A stretch of DNA of 64,000 nt, from NCBI GenBank assembly GCA_964567745.1, contig CAZMNY010000029.1, positions 1 through 64,000 of the forward strand, in the 5' to 3' direction. Made by a program: the position numbers and the translations under genes. Origin of the DNA: CAZMNY01 sp964567745. GTDB taxonomy: Bacteria; Planctomycetota; Planctomycetia; Pirellulales; Pirellulaceae. Shown here in pieces: positions 61,890 through 64,000 of this stretch (the first letter of the stretch is position 1; every line of letters starts with the position of its first letter). The notes beneath the pieces are model-generated. The model was not told the origin of the DNA. It worked only from the letters and a program-made list of their open reading frames with translations, and did no database searches.

Positions 61890-62867
61890 ATGGGCCGACT
61901 TATCTTGCTGTCAATGCTGCTCTTCGCCTCAACGTGCGTCGCGAGTGAAAACGGGTTGAAGCCCGTTCGCATCGCCGTGCCGGTGAATGGCCATATTCAT
62001 CCGGCGATTTGCGTCAGTCATTCGGGCGTGATCGTCGTCACGTATGGACGAGTGAATCATGTCGATCTTCGCATTACGCGGTCGTCGGATGGAGGCGCCA
62101 CATGGTCTAAGCCTATTCCGTTCGCTCACACCGTTGACAGGACGTACTATCCAGGTTCGCTGACAACGCTAAGCGACGGGCGGCTGTTGCATTGCTGGAA
62201 CCGCTGGGACACGCCGGTCACTCAGAAAGAACCTCGCTCCGTGTTGTATTCCCTCTCGGAAGACGAAGGCGTCTCTTGGGGCGACCCTCAGCCTTTTCCC
62301 CGCGATCCCAAAGTCAAAACGGTCATTAGGCACCCTGTGACCGAGCTGAAGAACAAGCAGTGGCTTGTTTCGCTGTGGGACCGCACATTGGTGTTTGATT
62401 CCGTAACTTCTCGAACGACGCCGTTCGGTGATGGCCGAGTGCATGGGCTCATCCCAATTGTGCAGACGCCCAAAGGCACGTTCATCAGCGGTGCCGGCAT
62501 CCGCTCAACGGACAACGGCAAGACGTGGCGGAAGATTGACGGCTTTCCGGATATCAAATCGCAAGGCTGGCGCCACGAGATGGTCTGTCTAGAAAACGGT
62601 TGGTTGCTCGCATCCGAAATCCTCGGTCGCGGTTTTGGCGGAGAGCGCATTCGCTACCGAATCTCGCACGACGATGGCCTGTCATGGGACGGCGCGTATG
62701 AATACTACAATCCCGGTCGAGCGATCAACGGCCGCGCCTGCCCGCGAACAGTCCAGCTCGACAAGGAGACGATCGGCGTCGTGTTTTACGACATCGATAA
62801 AAACCAGGCGGGAGGACCGGGATTGTTTTTTCTACGAATCCCCATCGAGAAGCTCGCGCCTCAGTAA
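61890..62867 (+). CDS. secreted sialidase-like BNR-repeat protein
   Basis: A 325-residue exported six-bladed propeller: signal peptide MGRLILLSMLLFASTCVA, then Asp-box/BNR motifs RSSDGGATWSKP, SEDEGVSWGDP, STDNGKTWRKI and SHDDGLSWDG. Such proteins hydrolyse or bind sialic acids or other glycans. The exact specificity is unclear, and the Arg triad cannot be assigned by eye. GGAG about 8 bases upstream supports the ATG at 61890. Linked to the SASA esterase, it would remove a terminal sugar after deacetylation (inference). Confidence 0.85.
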   Translation: MGRLILLSMLLFASTCVASENGLKPVRIAVPVNGHIHPAICVSHSGVIVVTYGRVNHVDLRITRSSDGGATWSKPIPFAHTVDRTYYPGSLTTLSDGRLLHCWNRWDTPVTQKEPRSVLYSLSEDEGVSWGDPQPFPRDPKVKTVIRHPVTELKNKQWLVSLWDRTLVFDSVTSRTTPFGDGRVHGLIPIVQTPKGTFISGAGIRSTDNGKTWRKIDGFPDIKSQGWRHEMVCLENGWLLASEILGRGFGGERIRYRISHDDGLSWDGAYEYYNPGRAINGRACPRTVQLDKETIGVVFYDIDKNQAGGPGLFFLRIPIEKLAPQ

Positions 62868-62885
62868 CTCACATAATGGCACCGT

Positions 62886-62917
<32 letters not shown>

Positions 62918-64000
62918 TCAGGCAACTTGTTTACCGTTAGTCGGCACCGTCTTGTTCACACTCGCGCCGCTCGAAATGATTGGCAACGCCGAATCTTCGG
63001 CGTCGCAGGACTTGCCGACTTCGTTCGCGGTCGCCTCAACAGGCGTCAGAGCGACATCCATATACTCTTTCGCTGCCGGGGCCGACTTGACTCGCTTCGC
63101 GGCGCGGCGCAGTTCGAGAAAATACCGCCCGATTGACCACCATGTCGACGCGGTCTCCCAGACACGACTGGCCAGGAACCAAATTGGATTCGGTTTCGAA
63201 AACGTCGGGCGCCGCGATGCGCGAATCTTTCTCCGCAGCACGCCGCACTGCAACGGGTGCAGTTGCTCATAACGGTAAGTGCCGTGATACAACAGAATCG
63301 CGTCGGCCATCTTCGTTGCCCCAGGACCGCCCCGCGCCTCGGCGCGACGCAGCAAAGTGTCAACGTGCTCCGGGCTGTAGTAGAGCTCCCAGGCCTTGGC
63401 GTAGATGTCGCGCCACTGCTGTTTGCTCATGCGCGGGTGATCCACCGTGACATGTTCGGTGTCGTAGATGTTCATGTCGGGATCCATCGACACGCCGGCC
63501 GCCGCGAGCTTCTGGTGATCTTCCGAGCCCGGCAAGGGAGTCATTACAAAGAATTCGAGAATGTCGATCGGGATGTCGTTTTGCAACACCTTGATATCGC
63601 GTGCGATCGATTCGGGCGTATCAGCCGGAAACCCAAGAATGTAGCCAGCGTGTGTGAGTACGCCATTGTTACGCCACTTCTGAAGCATCTTTCGATACTC
63701 TTGAATGTTGTTCTGAAACTTCTTCGCCGTTTTGAGGTTCTCTGGACTGACGCTCTCCATTCCGATGAACACACGATTGCAGCCTGCCCGCGCGGCCTTT
63801 TCGATGAAATTGGGAATCTTGTGGCACTGGGTGTCGACCTGAATCAACATCCTGAGCCGAATGCCTTCTTCTCGCAGCTGAATCAGACGATCGAAAATAG
63901 ATTCCCAATTCTTGTTCCGCGCCATGTTGTCGTCGGTAATGAAGAATCGTTTCACGCCGTGCTTCACGTAGGCGCGAACCAATTCCTCCACATCGTCGGC
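62918..64000 (-). CDS. radical SAM protein (partial, cut by window end)
   Basis: The C-terminal 361 codons of a radical SAM enzyme. The TIM-barrel core continues with RFFITDDNMARNKNWESIFD, LMIQVDTQ-like LRMLIQVDTQ, CNRVFIGMESVSPENLKTAKK and HAGYILGFPADTPESI, then a C-terminal region YDTEHVTVDHPRMSKQQW. The CxxxCxxC cluster motif lies outside the window. This pattern is that of B12-binding-domain radical SAM enzymes (BchE/HpnP-like group), usually 450-600 residues. The reaction cannot be deduced. Confidence 0.85.
   Translation of the reverse strand, partial: ADDVEELVRAYVKHGVKRFFITDDNMARNKNWESIFDRLIQLREEGIRLRMLIQVDTQCHKIPNFIEKAARAGCNRVFIGMESVSPENLKTAKKFQNNIQEYRKMLQKWRNNGVLTHAGYILGFPADTPESIARDIKVLQNDIPIDILEFFVMTPLPGSEDHQKLAAAGVSMDPDMNIYDTEHVTVDHPRMSKQQWRDIYAKAWELYYSPEHVDTLLRRAEARGGPGATKMADAILLYHGTYRYEQLHPLQCGVLRRKIRASRRPTFSKPNPIWFLASRVWETASTWWSIGRYFLELRRAAKRVKSAPAAKEYMDVALTPVEATANEVGKSCDAEDSALPIISSGASVNKTVPTNGKQVA

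Overview
The window looks like a chromosome segment of a planctomycete (Pirellulales/Rhodopirellula-like), probably marine. The grounds are the families present: four formylglycine-type sulfatases, two DUF1549/DUF1553 cytochrome-like proteins with DUF1501 partners, a DUF1592-type/DUF1552 pair, FG-GAP/VCBS proteins, DUF1080, ThuA, SASA and GH43-like secreted enzymes. No rRNA, CRISPR array, integrase or transposase was seen.

Layout. 1-2.7 kb: accessory material, with a membrane-protein gene between 10-bp inverted repeats, a frameshifted small gene coupled to a DUF4314-like gene, and an LRR lipoprotein. 3.2-4.84 kb: twelve tRNA genes on the minus strand, in two blocks, each preceded by a near-identical terminator-like hairpin. 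5.2-11 kb (minus): a sulfatase translationally coupled to an alpha/beta-hydrolase/beta-lactamase-fold fusion, then a VCBS propeller protein carrying a HELAH motif. 11.2-17.8 kb: a second sulfatase, small lipoproteins and hypotheticals, a transglutaminase-like protein, a beta-propeller glycosidase-like protein and a DUF1080 protein. 17.9-26 kb: class I fumarase, a four-repeat secreted protein, DUF1549/DUF1553 plus DUF1501, and ThuA. 26-32.3 kb: a gene-decay zone around a cupin gene and a third sulfatase. 32.3-40 kb (minus): esterase, L-fuconate dehydratase, GH43-like protein, fourth sulfatase, APC-type permease and a small membrane protein. 40-51.5 kb: ASPIC/UnbV protein, DUF1592-type plus DUF1552, an LRR pseudogene, a GDSL-like hydrolase, DUF1501 and a second DUF1549/DUF1553. 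52.9-57.7 kb: an RND efflux adaptor and pump. 58-59.3 kb: a decayed chemotaxis receptor. 59.4-62.9 kb: a XylR/AraC regulator divergent from a SASA esterase and a sialidase-like protein. The window ends inside a radical SAM gene.

How the genes may work together: secreted sulfatases, esterases and propeller glycosidases could strip sulfate, acetyl and sugar groups from algal or animal polysaccharides. L-fuconate dehydratase suggests L-fucose from sulfated fucans as one end product, and the permease and XylR-type regulator would fit uptake and control. This assembly is inferred from neighbourhood. No sulfatase-activating enzyme (FGE or anSME) is encoded here.

The most unusual content is the tRNA array. 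All twelve genes lack CCA and have CT directly after the discriminator base. Two carry leucine anticodons on short-variable-arm bodies, and one puts a Thr CGT anticodon with C33 on a Glu-like body. A second theme is decay: several genes show in-frame stops (often TAG) or single-base frameshifts.
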